A stretch of 23,199 bases of DNA, from positions 1 to 23,199 of the forward strand of contig CADCUZ010000067.1 of NCBI GenBank assembly GCA_902806015.1. Direction: 5' to 3'. Below the pieces are notes generated by a model. That model did no database searches. It worked only from the letters and a program-made list of their open reading frames with translations, and was not told where the DNA came from. Below, piece after piece: positions 7,807 to 14,507 of this stretch. The first letter of the stretch is position 1. Each line of letters opens with the position of its first letter. Both the position numbers and the translations under genes were made by a program. The DNA is from an uncultured Rubrobacteraceae bacterium (lineage in GTDB: Bacteria; Actinomycetota; Rubrobacteria; Rubrobacterales; Rubrobacteraceae).

Positions 7807-8627
7807 TGGACGACGGAACCAACAAAAGCCCCGCCAACGGCTCCGCGAACGTCTCCGCCGACGGCGGGGACTTTCTGCGCGTCGAGGGGGTCGTCAAGCG
7901 CTTCGGCGCCGTCTCGGTCCTCAAGGGCGTGGACCTGCACGTCAAGAAGGGCGAGGTGCTCGGTCTCATCGGGGACAACGGGGCGGGGAAGAGCACGCTG
8001 CTCAAGACCATAACCGGCTTCCACCGCCCGGACGGGGGGCGCATCCTCGTAGAAGGGGAGCCCGTCAACCTCCGCTCGGTCGCCCAGGGGCGCTCTTTAG
8101 GCATCGAGACCGTCTACCAGGACCTCGCCCTAGTCAACGAGCTCTCCGTCTTCCACAACATGTTTCTCAACAGCGAGATGACCGTCGGGCCCTTCCTCAA
8201 CAACAGAAAAATGAAGGAAAAGACGCGGCGCTACCTCGACGACATGGGGGTGAGGATCCCCTCCATAGGCACCACGGTCGCCCGGCTCTCCGGCGGCCAG
8301 CGCCAGGCCATAGCCGTCGCGCGCGCCGTCTACTCCGACGCCAAAATGCTCCTCCTGGACGAGCCGCTCGCGGCGATGGGGGCCAAGGAAGGGGCACTGA
8401 TACTGGACCTGATCCAGCGCCTCAAGGAGGAGCGGGGCATACCCATGATTCTCATAGTCCACAACTACGCCCAGGTCTTCGACGTCTGCGACCGCGTGAA
8501 CCTTCTGCGCAACGGCCGCATCGAGTACGACAAACCCGTCGCCGAGACCTCGGTCGAGGAGCTGACGGAGCTCGTCGTCGCCGAGTACCGCAAGGCCCGC
8601 GCCGGCAACACCGGCGACGGCCAGTAG
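7806..8627 (+). CDS. Sugar ABC transporter ATP-binding protein, single ABC domain
   Basis: A 273-residue ATPase with one nucleotide-binding domain: Walker A GDNGAGKST (56-64), Q-loop VYQDLALV, signature LSGGQ (161-165), Walker B MLLLDEP (D185-E186) and switch histidine LIVHN. It would power the RbsC-like permease as a dimer, unlike the two-domain RbsA/XylG/MglA proteins, resembling FrcA-type single-domain ATPases. Two adjacent ATG codons (7803 and 7806) overlap the permease stop. The second has the better spacing from GGGAGG (7795-7800), so it is chosen. The first 22 residues are a low-complexity Asn/Ser/Asp-rich extension. It is the last intact gene of the transporter operon. Confidence 0.92.
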   Translation: MDDGTNKSPANGSANVSADGGDFLRVEGVVKRFGAVSVLKGVDLHVKKGEVLGLIGDNGAGKSTLLKTITGFHRPDGGRILVEGEPVNLRSVAQGRSLGIETVYQDLALVNELSVFHNMFLNSEMTVGPFLNNRKMKEKTRRYLDDMGVRIPSIGTTVARLSGGQRQAIAVARAVYSDAKMLLLDEPLAAMGAKEGALILDLIQRLKEERGIPMILIVHNYAQVFDVCDRVNLLRNGRIEYDKPVAETSVEELTELVVAEYRKARAGNTGDGQ

Positions 8628-8656
8628 TCTTCCTTAGAGCGAGAGACGAACCCGGG

Positions 8657-9066
8657 GTGGTTCAAGATGGGCACCGGCGCCGTACCGGAACACGCCGGGC
8701 GCAAGCTCGGTGCAAGCTCGGCCGCGGGCACTTCCTGCGCGCCGCCGAGGAGTACCTGTCGACGGGCGGTCAGTTCGGGATCGTCCACGGCGACCAGAGC
8801 GCGATAGTCACGGAGGTCGGCGCGACCCTGCGCTCCTTCTCCGTGGCGGGCCTGGAGCTTCTCGTCACCTTCGGGGTAGCCGATGGACCCCTCCCACGGA
8901 TTTTTCAGGTCTACACCGGCGACACGCTGCCGTAAGAGGACCGGCGGCGGGGCATAGCGATAGAGCTCATGACCTGCGCCCCGAACGCCTTCAACCGCGG
9001 CGACGGCCTGCGCGTCCTCGCCCCGGCGAGTCGTTCGCCAGCGTGTGGGGCGTGGCTTGCCGCTGA
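8657..9066 (+). pseudogene. Degenerate aldose 1-epimerase (galactose mutarotase) remnant
   Basis: Only the two ends of a mutarotase-like gene remain. The N-terminal part (about 8755-8880) reads STGGQFGIVHGDQSAIV, TEVGATLRSFSVAGLELLVTF. It jumps directly to the C-terminal part (about 8895-9063): FQVYTGDTLP, then GIAIELMTCAPNAFNRGD, then GESFASVWGV. Roughly 150-200 central residues, including the catalytic region, are missing. An in-frame TAA (8933-8935) interrupts the tail, and a one-base deletion near 9025 moves the last 14 codons to another frame, ending at TGA 9064-9066. The gene directly follows the sugar transporter, where a mutarotase would make sense. The original start is unclear. No activity is expected. 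Confidence 0.72.
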
Positions 9067-9161
9067 TAGGGGTTTCAGCTGTGAGGTGGCAGGGTCTCTT
9101 CGCGGGTACGGCGATTCTAGGGTCGGCCCCGCCGAACCGCCCTGCGTTTCCCGGTCTCTCT

Positions 9162-9935
9162 TCACAACGGAGAACGCCTGTCTCTGAGGGCCGAGACCGC
9201 GGCGGAAGCGCCATCCGCCATGAAGCGAACGTCCGTAGAGACGTTGACGAAGTTGAACCCCTCGTCGATCGTGCGCGCCGCGTACTCCGTGGAGCCGGTG
9301 AAGATGCCGGCGGCGAGCCCCTTCTCCCGCGCCGAGCCGACCACCCGGCCTATGGCCTCGATCATCTCGGGCTCCTCGCGATCCATGCCGGGGCCGTGCC
9401 CGAGGGCCTGGCCCAGATCCGACGGCCCGACGAAGACGGCGTCGAGGCCAGGCACGCCGAGGATACCGTCCAGGTCGTCGAGTGCTTGGGCGGTCTCTAT
9501 CATCGCCACCGTCACTACGGTCTCGTTGGCGTTGGCGGCGTAGTCCGGGCCGCCGTAGAGGCTTGCCCGGAACGGCCCGTAGCTGCGGTAGCCTTCGGGC
9601 GGGTACCGGCAGGCGCCGACGAAGGATTCGGCGTCTTCGCGGCCCTCGATCATGGGACAGATGATGCCGTAGCAACCGGCGTCCAAGAGCTTCATGATCG
9701 TGCCCGGGTCGTTCCAGTTCACCCGCGCGAACGGCACGACGTCCGTGGTCGAGATGGCCTGGAGCATGGGGATGACGCTCCCCGCATCGGGCGGCCCGTG
9801 CTGCAGGTCTATGGTGAGGCTGTCCCAACCGGCGTGCGCCATGACCTCGGCCGCGTAGGAACTCGGCACGTGCAGCCAGCCGTTGAGCACCACGCCACCG
9901 TCCCTCCAGATGGACCTTACCCTGTTCTCCCTCAC
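9162..9935 (-). CDS. HpcH/HpaI-family class II aldolase (2-keto-3-deoxy-acid aldolase)
   Basis: A 257-residue metal-dependent aldolase that reversibly cleaves 2-keto-3-deoxy acids to pyruvate plus an aldehyde (4-hydroxy-2-oxoheptanedioate / 2-keto-3-deoxy-L-rhamnonate aldolase family). All key residues align: catalytic base H46 (DLQHGPPD), pyruvate-binding R71 (PFARVNW), and metal ligands E147 (AMIETAQAL) and D173 (VGPSDLG). These are close to HpaI positions 45, 70, 149 and 175. Start chosen: GTG 9935, preceded by GGAGG at seven bases, giving the usual family length. The frame is open to 10043, but the added residues do not look like the family. It runs toward the mutarotase remnant and is divergent from the UlaG-like gene. 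It would perform the final cleavage of the sugar-acid pathway. Confidence 0.92.
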   Translation of the reverse strand: MRENRVRSIWRDGGVVLNGWLHVPSSYAAEVMAHAGWDSLTIDLQHGPPDAGSVIPMLQAISTTDVVPFARVNWNDPGTIMKLLDAGCYGIICPMIEGREDAESFVGACRYPPEGYRSYGPFRASLYGGPDYAANANETVVTVAMIETAQALDDLDGILGVPGLDAVFVGPSDLGQALGHGPGMDREEPEMIEAIGRVVGSAREKGLAAGIFTGSTEYAARTIDEGFNFVNVSTDVRFMADGASAAVSALRDRRSPL

Positions 9936-10147
9936 GCCCTGTCCTCCCTGCCTCCGGTAGCCAAGAATGCCGTCCCGCCGACGGAAGACGGGCGGTAATT
10001 CTATGCCGAATGGAGGCTTCCTGCTGCCGGCCCGACTCCCCAATCGCGGCTCGCCGCTCGAAGGCCTCCGAGGATCATGGCCGTTGGCACAGGCTCGATG
10101 GTAAGCTGGCCGGCGTTGGCGGTAGACGGGAGGGATGGACGGAGGGT

Positions 10148-10972
10148 ATGGATTTAATTTCCGGGATCGATGGGCTGCGGGTGGGGGAGCGGGCGCTCGC
10201 CTTCTGGGGCCTTGGCCAGGTTGGGATCGCGATCAAAGGCCCGCAGGGCGTGCTGTACGTGGACCCGTACCTGACCGACTCGGACGGCGAGGGCGGCAGC
10301 CTGGGGCGCGCGTTTCCTCCCCCGCTCCGACCGGACGAGGTCACAAACGCCGGCGCGGTTCTCCTCACCCACGACCACGTAGACCACACGGACCCAAAGA
10401 CCATCTTGCCGCTCTCCGAGACGTCGCCGGACGTCCGTTTCGTCGTCCCCTTCACCAGCCACGACACGCTCGTAGCGGCGGGGTTGGAGGCAGACCGGCT
10501 CATCGTTCCAGACGTCGGCCAGCCGTTCAGGGCCGCCGGGGCAAAGGTAACGGCAGTCCCTTCGGCGCACACGGAGCTGGAACGCGACACGGAGCGCGGT
10601 CACCCGTACCTGGGGTACGTGATCGAGTGCAACGGCGTGACCGTCTACCACGCGGGCGACACCGTCGTCTACGACGGCCTTATAGAAAGGCTCTCGGCCT
10701 GGAAGATAGACGTCGCCTTCATACCCATCAACGGCCGCGACTACTTCAGGACGGCCCGGAACATCGTTGGCAACACGGACTTCAGGGAGGCCGTGGAGCT
10801 TGCCGAGGCCCTGGATTTCGGCCTGCTCGTGCCGACCCACTACGACTTGATCCCCGGCAACACCGCCGACCCCGGCCACTTCGTGAGCCACCTCTACAGC
10901 CTCAACCCGATGCGCCGCCACAAGCTGCTGCGCCCGGGCGAGCTCCTGTATTATGTCGGGGATGCCGGCTGA
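10148..10972 (+). CDS. UlaG-like metallo-beta-lactamase-fold hydrolase (possible sugar lactonase)
   Basis: A 274-residue cytoplasmic metallohydrolase. The HxHxDH motif is at H75-D76-H77-V78-D79-H80, followed by further ligands in SAHTE and in YHAGDT, and a C-terminal THYDLIPGN histidine. Sequence and length match the UlaG group (L-ascorbate-6-phosphate lactonase and relatives). In this sugar-acid locus a lactonase that opens an aldonolactone is a reasonable role, but UlaG relatives are diverse and this is inference. The start ATG 10148 has purine-rich GGAGGG just 1-2 bases upstream and another GGGAGGG further away. The open frame extends upstream to 10010 without family similarity, so the start is moderately certain. 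Confidence 0.85.
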   Translation: MDLISGIDGLRVGERALAFWGLGQVGIAIKGPQGVLYVDPYLTDSDGEGGSLGRAFPPPLRPDEVTNAGAVLLTHDHVDHTDPKTILPLSETSPDVRFVVPFTSHDTLVAAGLEADRLIVPDVGQPFRAAGAKVTAVPSAHTELERDTERGHPYLGYVIECNGVTVYHAGDTVVYDGLIERLSAWKIDVAFIPINGRDYFRTARNIVGNTDFREAVELAEALDFGLLVPTHYDLIPGNTADPGHFVSHLYSLNPMRRHKLLRPGELLYYVGDAG

Positions 10973-10989
10973 ACAGCTCCCCGCGCGCC

Positions 10990-11130
10990 GCCCGGGCTCA
11001 TCCCCCAGTGGCCGGAGCGGGACGCGAGCCAATCCCGGATGCGAGGCCGGAGGTCCCCGGCTCCGACGAGCATGCCCACGTGACCGGCGTACAGGGAGAG
11101 GGACCCTCTGTCCCGGCTGCGGGCGAGGGG
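10990..11130 (-). pseudogene. Possible remnant of a PhaC-like alpha/beta hydrolase, C-terminal end
   Basis: One minus-strand frame reads SLYAGHVGMLVGAGDL, then RPRIRDWLASRSGHWG. This matches the pattern at the C-terminus of PHA-synthase-like and other alpha/beta hydrolases (the GHVG catalytic-histidine loop followed by a terminal helix ending in WL..RS). A nearby stretch in another frame (QEIELKTGVT, about 11170-11200) could be an earlier piece of the same gene. No continuous reading frame or start is present, so the gene would be broken. The match is short and could be chance. Confidence 0.32.
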
Positions 11131-11464
11131 GGTTGTGGCTCCGACGACCTTCCTGGGCGCGTAACCCCGGTCTTCAACTCGATCTCCTGCAATAGCACAT
11201 GGGGGTACCCGTGGCGTACTTCCTGGAGCGGATCGTCTCCGGACCGTCGTAACTGCAAATACCGAACGGCCCGAGACTCCATCCGCCCGGTCCGCCTCGC
11301 TCCAGGTCCGGACTGCCGTTGCCAGAAACGGCGAGATTGCGGATCACGCCCGCGCACCCCTCCGCCCCCGGAAATCCTTACAAAACGCAGGGCAGCCCTG
11401 CTGGCGTTGTCGCCGTACCCCACCGTACCGAAATCTCCGCAATGATCGCCGAAACAAGTGAATC

Positions 11465-11490
11465 TACTATTTGCATAGTACATATATATA
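11465..11490. promoter_or_regulatory. AT-rich patch with inverted repeat TACTAT-N4-ATAGTA
   Basis: A perfect 6-base inverted repeat (11465-11470 and 11475-11480, spacer TTGC) is followed directly by CATATATATA. It is the most AT-rich spot in the window and stands out against the GC-rich background. It could be an operator, a protein-binding site or an old promoter. No well-spaced -35/-10 pair is evident on either strand. Confidence 0.35.
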
Positions 11491-11659
11491 CGCACGCCAA
11501 CGCTGCGGCCTGACACGATGGTTCCCACGTCTCTCCGAGGGCGCATCCGGGCGTCTCGGCTTCGGTATCCGCCTGGGACACGAAAGTGGGTCGTACCCTC
11601 GCGCGTGGGGCGCCGGATGCGGGCGTTTCGGCCTGAAGACGCGTTTGCGGCCAGCGCGC

Positions 11660-11688
11660 TTGCGAGAAGTTTTGCAAAGCCCGATAAT
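11660..11688 (+). promoter_or_regulatory. Candidate promoter of the betaine-binding protein gene: TTGCGA-N17-GATAAT
   Basis: TTGCGA at 11660-11665, exactly 17 bases, then GATAAT at 11683-11688. This is a good sigma-70-type match, upstream of the binding-protein gene by about 65 bases (to 11754) or about 110 bases (to 11802). A TTTGCAAA palindrome lies in the spacer. Confidence 0.5.
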
Positions 11689-11801
11689 CCAACAAACCGC
11701 GGGGTCGCATCGTCGCGCTTCTCTGCGGGGCATAACGAGGTGAGGGTGGTCAGATGTCACCGTCACGTCCGGACCATTGCGGCGAGGGCGGAAGGGGGAA
11801 C

Positions 11802-12845
11802 GTGGGCCGTTTGGAGGATCTGTCCAACCGCCGGGATGATCTGCTCGGCAAAGGAGAGAAGACCGTCACGGGGTCGAAAAAGCCGGCCGTCTTGCGCTTG
11901 CTCGGGGTCGTGGTCGTCCTGTCCGTCGTCGCGGCGGGTTGCGGCGGCGGTTCGGGGGGCGGCGGGGGCAACGTGGGAGGGAGCGAGGCCGGGCAGAAGG
12001 TTAGGCTGTCCGATCTGGAAATATCCGTCGGTTCCAAGGAGTTCACCGAGCAGAAGGTACTCGCCCAGATCGCCATCCAGGCCCTGGAGGCCGCCGGGGC
12101 GACGGTCGAAGACCGGACCGGTCTTGCCGGGACGGAAGCCGCCCGCGAGGCTTTGACCTCGGGGGAGATCGACGCCTATTGGGAGTACACGGGGACCGGT
12201 TGGGTCACCCATCTCGGCCACGCCGAACCCGTCTCGGACGCCCGGAGGCAGTACGAGGCCGTCGCCGAGGAAGACCTCAAAGAGAATCGGATCCGGTGGC
12301 TCGAACCCGCCTCGGCCAACAACTCCTTCGCCATAGCCGTGCGCGGCGAGGCCGCCGGGGTCCTGGGCGTCACGAGCCTCTCGGAGCTGGGCGCGCTGGC
12401 GGAGTTGCGCCCGGAGGACGCAACCCTGTGCGCCGCGAGCGAGTTCCTCAAACGCGACGACGGCCTGCCGGGGGTCGAGAGGACGTACGACTTCGAGCTC
12501 CCCGACGACAACATCGTCGAGCTGGAGGAGGACCGGATCTACGGGGCCGTCGACGAGGGCGATCGGTGCAACTTCGGCGAGGTGTTCGTGACCGATGGAC
12601 GCATCAAGGCCCTCGACCTGACGCTCCTCAAGGACGACGAGCGGTTCTTCCCCGTCTACAACCCGTCCCTAACCGTCCGCGAGGACGTCGCGAGCCAATA
12701 TCCCGGGATCGCGGACGTCTTCGCCCCCATCACGGAGGAGCTGGACAACGAGACCCTGCAGGAGTTGAACGCGGCCGTGGACGTGGACGGAGAGTCCGAA
12801 GAGGCGGTCGCCCGGCGTTTCCTGCGGGAGAACGGGCTCCTCTAA
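11802..12845 (+). CDS. Glycine betaine/osmoprotectant-type ABC transporter substrate-binding lipoprotein
   Basis: A binding protein of the OpuAC/OsmF (QAT-type) family that captures quaternary compounds outside the cell. After a signal sequence (KKPAVLRLLGVVVVLSVVAAGC, in two parts: basic residues, then hydrophobic) the lipobox cysteine is followed by a Gly-rich linker. Family landmarks are VGSKEFTEQKVLAQIAIQAL, GEIDAYWEYTGTGW, ANNSFAIAVR and a C-terminal FAPITEELDNETLQELNAAV. I prefer GTG 11802, preceded by GGAAGGGGGAA. An in-frame ATG at 11754 behind GAGGTGAGG is possible and would add 16 residues. The n-region is unusually long with either start. No permease or ATPase is next to it in the window. 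The downstream methylamine genes suggest a glycine betaine or DMSP-like ligand. Confidence 0.88.
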   Translation: MGRLEDLSNRRDDLLGKGEKTVTGSKKPAVLRLLGVVVVLSVVAAGCGGGSGGGGGNVGGSEAGQKVRLSDLEISVGSKEFTEQKVLAQIAIQALEAAGATVEDRTGLAGTEAAREALTSGEIDAYWEYTGTGWVTHLGHAEPVSDARRQYEAVAEEDLKENRIRWLEPASANNSFAIAVRGEAAGVLGVTSLSELGALAELRPEDATLCAASEFLKRDDGLPGVERTYDFELPDDNIVELEEDRIYGAVDEGDRCNFGEVFVTDGRIKALDLTLLKDDERFFPVYNPSLTVREDVASQYPGIADVFAPITEELDNETLQELNAAVDVDGESEEAVARRFLRENGLL

Positions 12846-12902
12846 AAAGGACTGAACCGCGAGGGATCTAATGGTGCGATGACCAGGTCGGCCATCACAA
12901 AA

Positions 12903-12925
12903 CAAGAGGGCAGCGGAGCCTCTTG
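12903..12925 (+). other. Hairpin CAAGAGG/CCTCTTG downstream of the binding protein gene
   Basis: A perfect 7-base inverted repeat (12903-12909 and 12919-12925) with a 9-base loop lies 58 bases after the stop. There is no T-run after it, so it is a weak terminator candidate or an mRNA 3'-end stabiliser. Confidence 0.35.
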
Positions 12926-12957
12926 CCATCGTACACGCATAGTGTTCGCGACGCCCA

Positions 12958-12985
12958 GGGCCGGGACTGGTGACGTCCCGGTCCC
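12958..12985 (+). terminator. Candidate transcription terminator hairpin
   Basis: CCGGGAC (12961-12967), a 7-base loop, then GTCCCGG (12975-12981), with a further GGG/CCC pairing outside a one-base bulge. This is a strong GC stem about 115 bases after the binding-protein gene. The following sequence is only mildly T-rich, so it is not a textbook intrinsic terminator, but it is the best candidate between the two transcription units. Confidence 0.45.
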
Positions 12986-13125
12986 TCCGTTAGTCCGCTT
13001 TCTATAGAGCACTAGTCGCGCAGGTTTTCCCTCCCCTGACGTGACTTGGCCATGGCCGCTACGCGCTACCTCGGCGTCCCACTCCAGTTGAATGCAGGTT
13101 ATCAGGCAGCGGAGGTGCACATACA

Positions 13126-13164
13126 GCAACCTTAGTTGCACCCAGACATAGCGCATGATACATT
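13126..13164 (+). promoter_or_regulatory. Promoter TTGCAC-N17-TACATT with overlapping operator-like repeat GCAAC-CTTA-GTTGC
   Basis: TTGCAC (13136-13141), 17 bases, TACATT (13159-13164). The perfect inverted repeat GCAAC (13126-13130) / GTTGC (13135-13139) covers the -35. A wider GGTGCA (13114-13119) / TGCACC (13137-13142) pair encloses it. A factor bound here would compete with RNA polymerase, suggesting substrate-regulated expression of the demethylase operon. The leader would be about 100 bases. Confidence 0.5.
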
Positions 13165-13272
13165 GCGAATATGAAGGGAAAAAAACTGGAGGTTGACGAA
13201 AAAAGCTTCGCGGCAACGCGTCCGGAAGAAAGAGAGTTTTCGGTTACGGTACCCCGATGAGGAGGGCTTCTC

Positions 13273-14487
13273 TTGCGCATACCCTATGACACTCCAAGGA
13301 TCCACATGTACACTCGGATCCGCAAGTCCCCCTTCTTCTATGCCCATCAGCGCCACGGCGTCCAGTCCTATACGGTCACCAACCGCCAGTACCACCCCAG
13401 GCACTACGACGACATGTTCGCCGAGTACTGGAAGCTCGTCAACGACGTCACCATGTGGGACGTGGCCGCCGAGCGGCAGGTAGAGATCACTGGCCCCGAC
13501 GCTTTCACCTTCACCAACATGCTTACCCCGCGCGACCTCACGACGTGCGAGGTCACGCAGTGCAAATTCGCTCTCAACACCGACGTCGACGGCGGCATCA
13601 TCAACAACCCGGTGCTCTTGCGCCTCGGCGAGAACCACTTTTGGCTGTCCGTGGCCGACGGTGACGTGCTCCTTTGGGCCAAGGGCGTGGCCGCCGTATC
13701 GGGCCTAGACGTGCAGATTCGGGAGCCCGACGTGGCGCCGGTCCAGATCCAGGGCCCGAAGTCCAAGGACGTCATGGTGGACCTCTTCGGCGAGAAGATC
13801 CTCGATCTCAAGTACTACTGGATGGACGAGTACGATCTCGAGGGCATGGACGTCGTGGTGTCTAGAACCGGCTACACGGGCGAGGTGGGATTCGAGATCT
13901 ACCTCAAGAACGCCAGCCGCGACGGCATGAAGTTCTGGGACACGGTCCTCGAGGCTGGCAAGCCCCACGACCTCGCGGTCATCGGGCCGAGTCAGATCCG
14001 GCGGGTGGAGGCCGGCATCCTCAGCTACGGCTCCGACATAGCGTTGGACAATAACCTCTACAGCGACTATCACTTCCTGAACCCCTACGAGGTGGGGCTA
14101 GAGTACACGGTGGCGCTGGACCAGGAGGCCGACTTCATCGGGAAAGAGGCGCTGAAGCGTATCGCGGACGAAGGGGTCAGCCGCAAGGTGGTGGGCATAG
14201 AGCTCATGGGTGACCCGCTGGTGGGGTACATAGAGGACTACCTGCAGGTCGTCGAGAACGGCTCGCAAGTCGGGCAGGTCTCCTCGGTGTTCTGGTCCCC
14301 ACGTCTGAAGACGAACATAGGGTACGCTCTGGTGCCCATCGAGTGCGCCGACCTGGGGACCGAGCTGACGGTGAGGAAAGCCTCCGGCGAGGTTACGGCC
14401 AGGGTCGTCGAGAAGCCCTTCATAGACCCGAAGAAGCAGACCGTCAAGGCGGATCTGAGGGCGCCTTCGGCTCCCACCAAGGTGTAA
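13273..14487 (+). CDS. GcvT/DmdA-like tetrahydrofolate-dependent demethylase
   Basis: A 404-residue cytoplasmic protein of the aminomethyltransferase fold: folate-binding domain (about 45-290) and GcvT C-terminal barrel (about 295-390). The stretches DVAAERQVEI, TPRDL, FWLSVADGDVLLWAKGVA, EPDVAPVQIQGPK and SRTGYTGEVGFEIYL closely resemble DMSP demethylase (DmdA) rather than the glycine cleavage T-protein. The DGGI segment continues N111-N112-P where T-proteins have Asp-Asp including the catalytic Asp. DmdA-type enzymes likewise diverge here and transfer a whole methyl group to give 5-methyl-THF. The start is TTG 13273, well placed after GAGGAGGG. It is followed by a MetF-like gene. The substrate could be glycine betaine, dimethylglycine or DMSP; it is not decided by sequence. 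Confidence 0.82.
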   Translation: MRIPYDTPRIHMYTRIRKSPFFYAHQRHGVQSYTVTNRQYHPRHYDDMFAEYWKLVNDVTMWDVAAERQVEITGPDAFTFTNMLTPRDLTTCEVTQCKFALNTDVDGGIINNPVLLRLGENHFWLSVADGDVLLWAKGVAAVSGLDVQIREPDVAPVQIQGPKSKDVMVDLFGEKILDLKYYWMDEYDLEGMDVVVSRTGYTGEVGFEIYLKNASRDGMKFWDTVLEAGKPHDLAVIGPSQIRRVEAGILSYGSDIALDNNLYSDYHFLNPYEVGLEYTVALDQEADFIGKEALKRIADEGVSRKVVGIELMGDPLVGYIEDYLQVVENGSQVGQVSSVFWSPRLKTNIGYALVPIECADLGTELTVRKASGEVTARVVEKPFIDPKKQTVKADLRAPSAPTKV

Positions 14488-14507
14488 CCGGTCCAGCGAT
14501 CTCACCG

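Larger units (their letters stand above)
10973..11753. other. 781-base stretch without an intact gene
   Basis: Open frames here are short and unrecognisable. I see a probable decayed alpha/beta-hydrolase tail on the minus strand (10990-11130), an imperfect stem-loop around GCAGGGCAGCCCTGC (11386-11400), an AT-rich patch with an inverted repeat (11465-11490), a 9-base inverted repeat CGCATCCGG/CCGGATGCG (11542-11550 and 11613-11621), and a promoter at 11660-11688 for the next gene. The two arms of the 9-base repeat are each followed by, or overlap, a similar GGGCGTyTCGGC block (11549-11560 and 11621-11632). Confidence 0.6.
12846..13272. other. 427-base intergenic region before the demethylase operon
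   Basis: No gene is supported here; open minus-strand frames show no family features. Visible elements are the two hairpins (12903-12925, 12958-12985), a TCTATAGA palindrome (about 13001-13008), and a promoter with an overlapping inverted repeat (13126-13164). The end of the region (from about 13150) is purine- and A-rich, unlike the surrounding DNA. I looked for a glycine riboswitch and did not find its conserved core. Confidence 0.6.

Noticed and set aside
8710..9066. A distinct 118-residue arginine-rich protein
   Set aside because: Only its last 14 codons are meaningful, and these continue the mutarotase tail after a frameshift; the rest is out-of-frame translation of the remnant.
9936..10043. 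36-residue N-terminal extension of the HpaI aldolase
   Set aside because: Basic, low-similarity sequence. GTG 9935 has a well-spaced GGAGG and yields the canonical length and active-site numbering.
11542..11621. 9-base inverted repeat CGCATCCGG/CCGGATGCG as ends of a mobile element
   Set aside because: The arms are only 62 bases apart, enclose no gene and have no flanking target duplication.
11518..12156. 212-residue open frame overlapping the start of the betaine-binding protein gene
   Set aside because: It is an Arg/Ser/Pro-rich shadow frame, whereas the overlapping frame has a signal peptide, lipobox and full family motifs.
12842..13216. Minus-strand open frames over the intergenic region upstream of the demethylase gene
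   Set aside because: No family motifs or ribosome sites, and they conflict with a good promoter on the plus strand.
12846..13272. Glycine riboswitch upstream of the one-carbon genes
   Set aside because: The region was checked because of the glycine/sarcosine context, but the conserved GGA/GAC core elements of the aptamer are not present.
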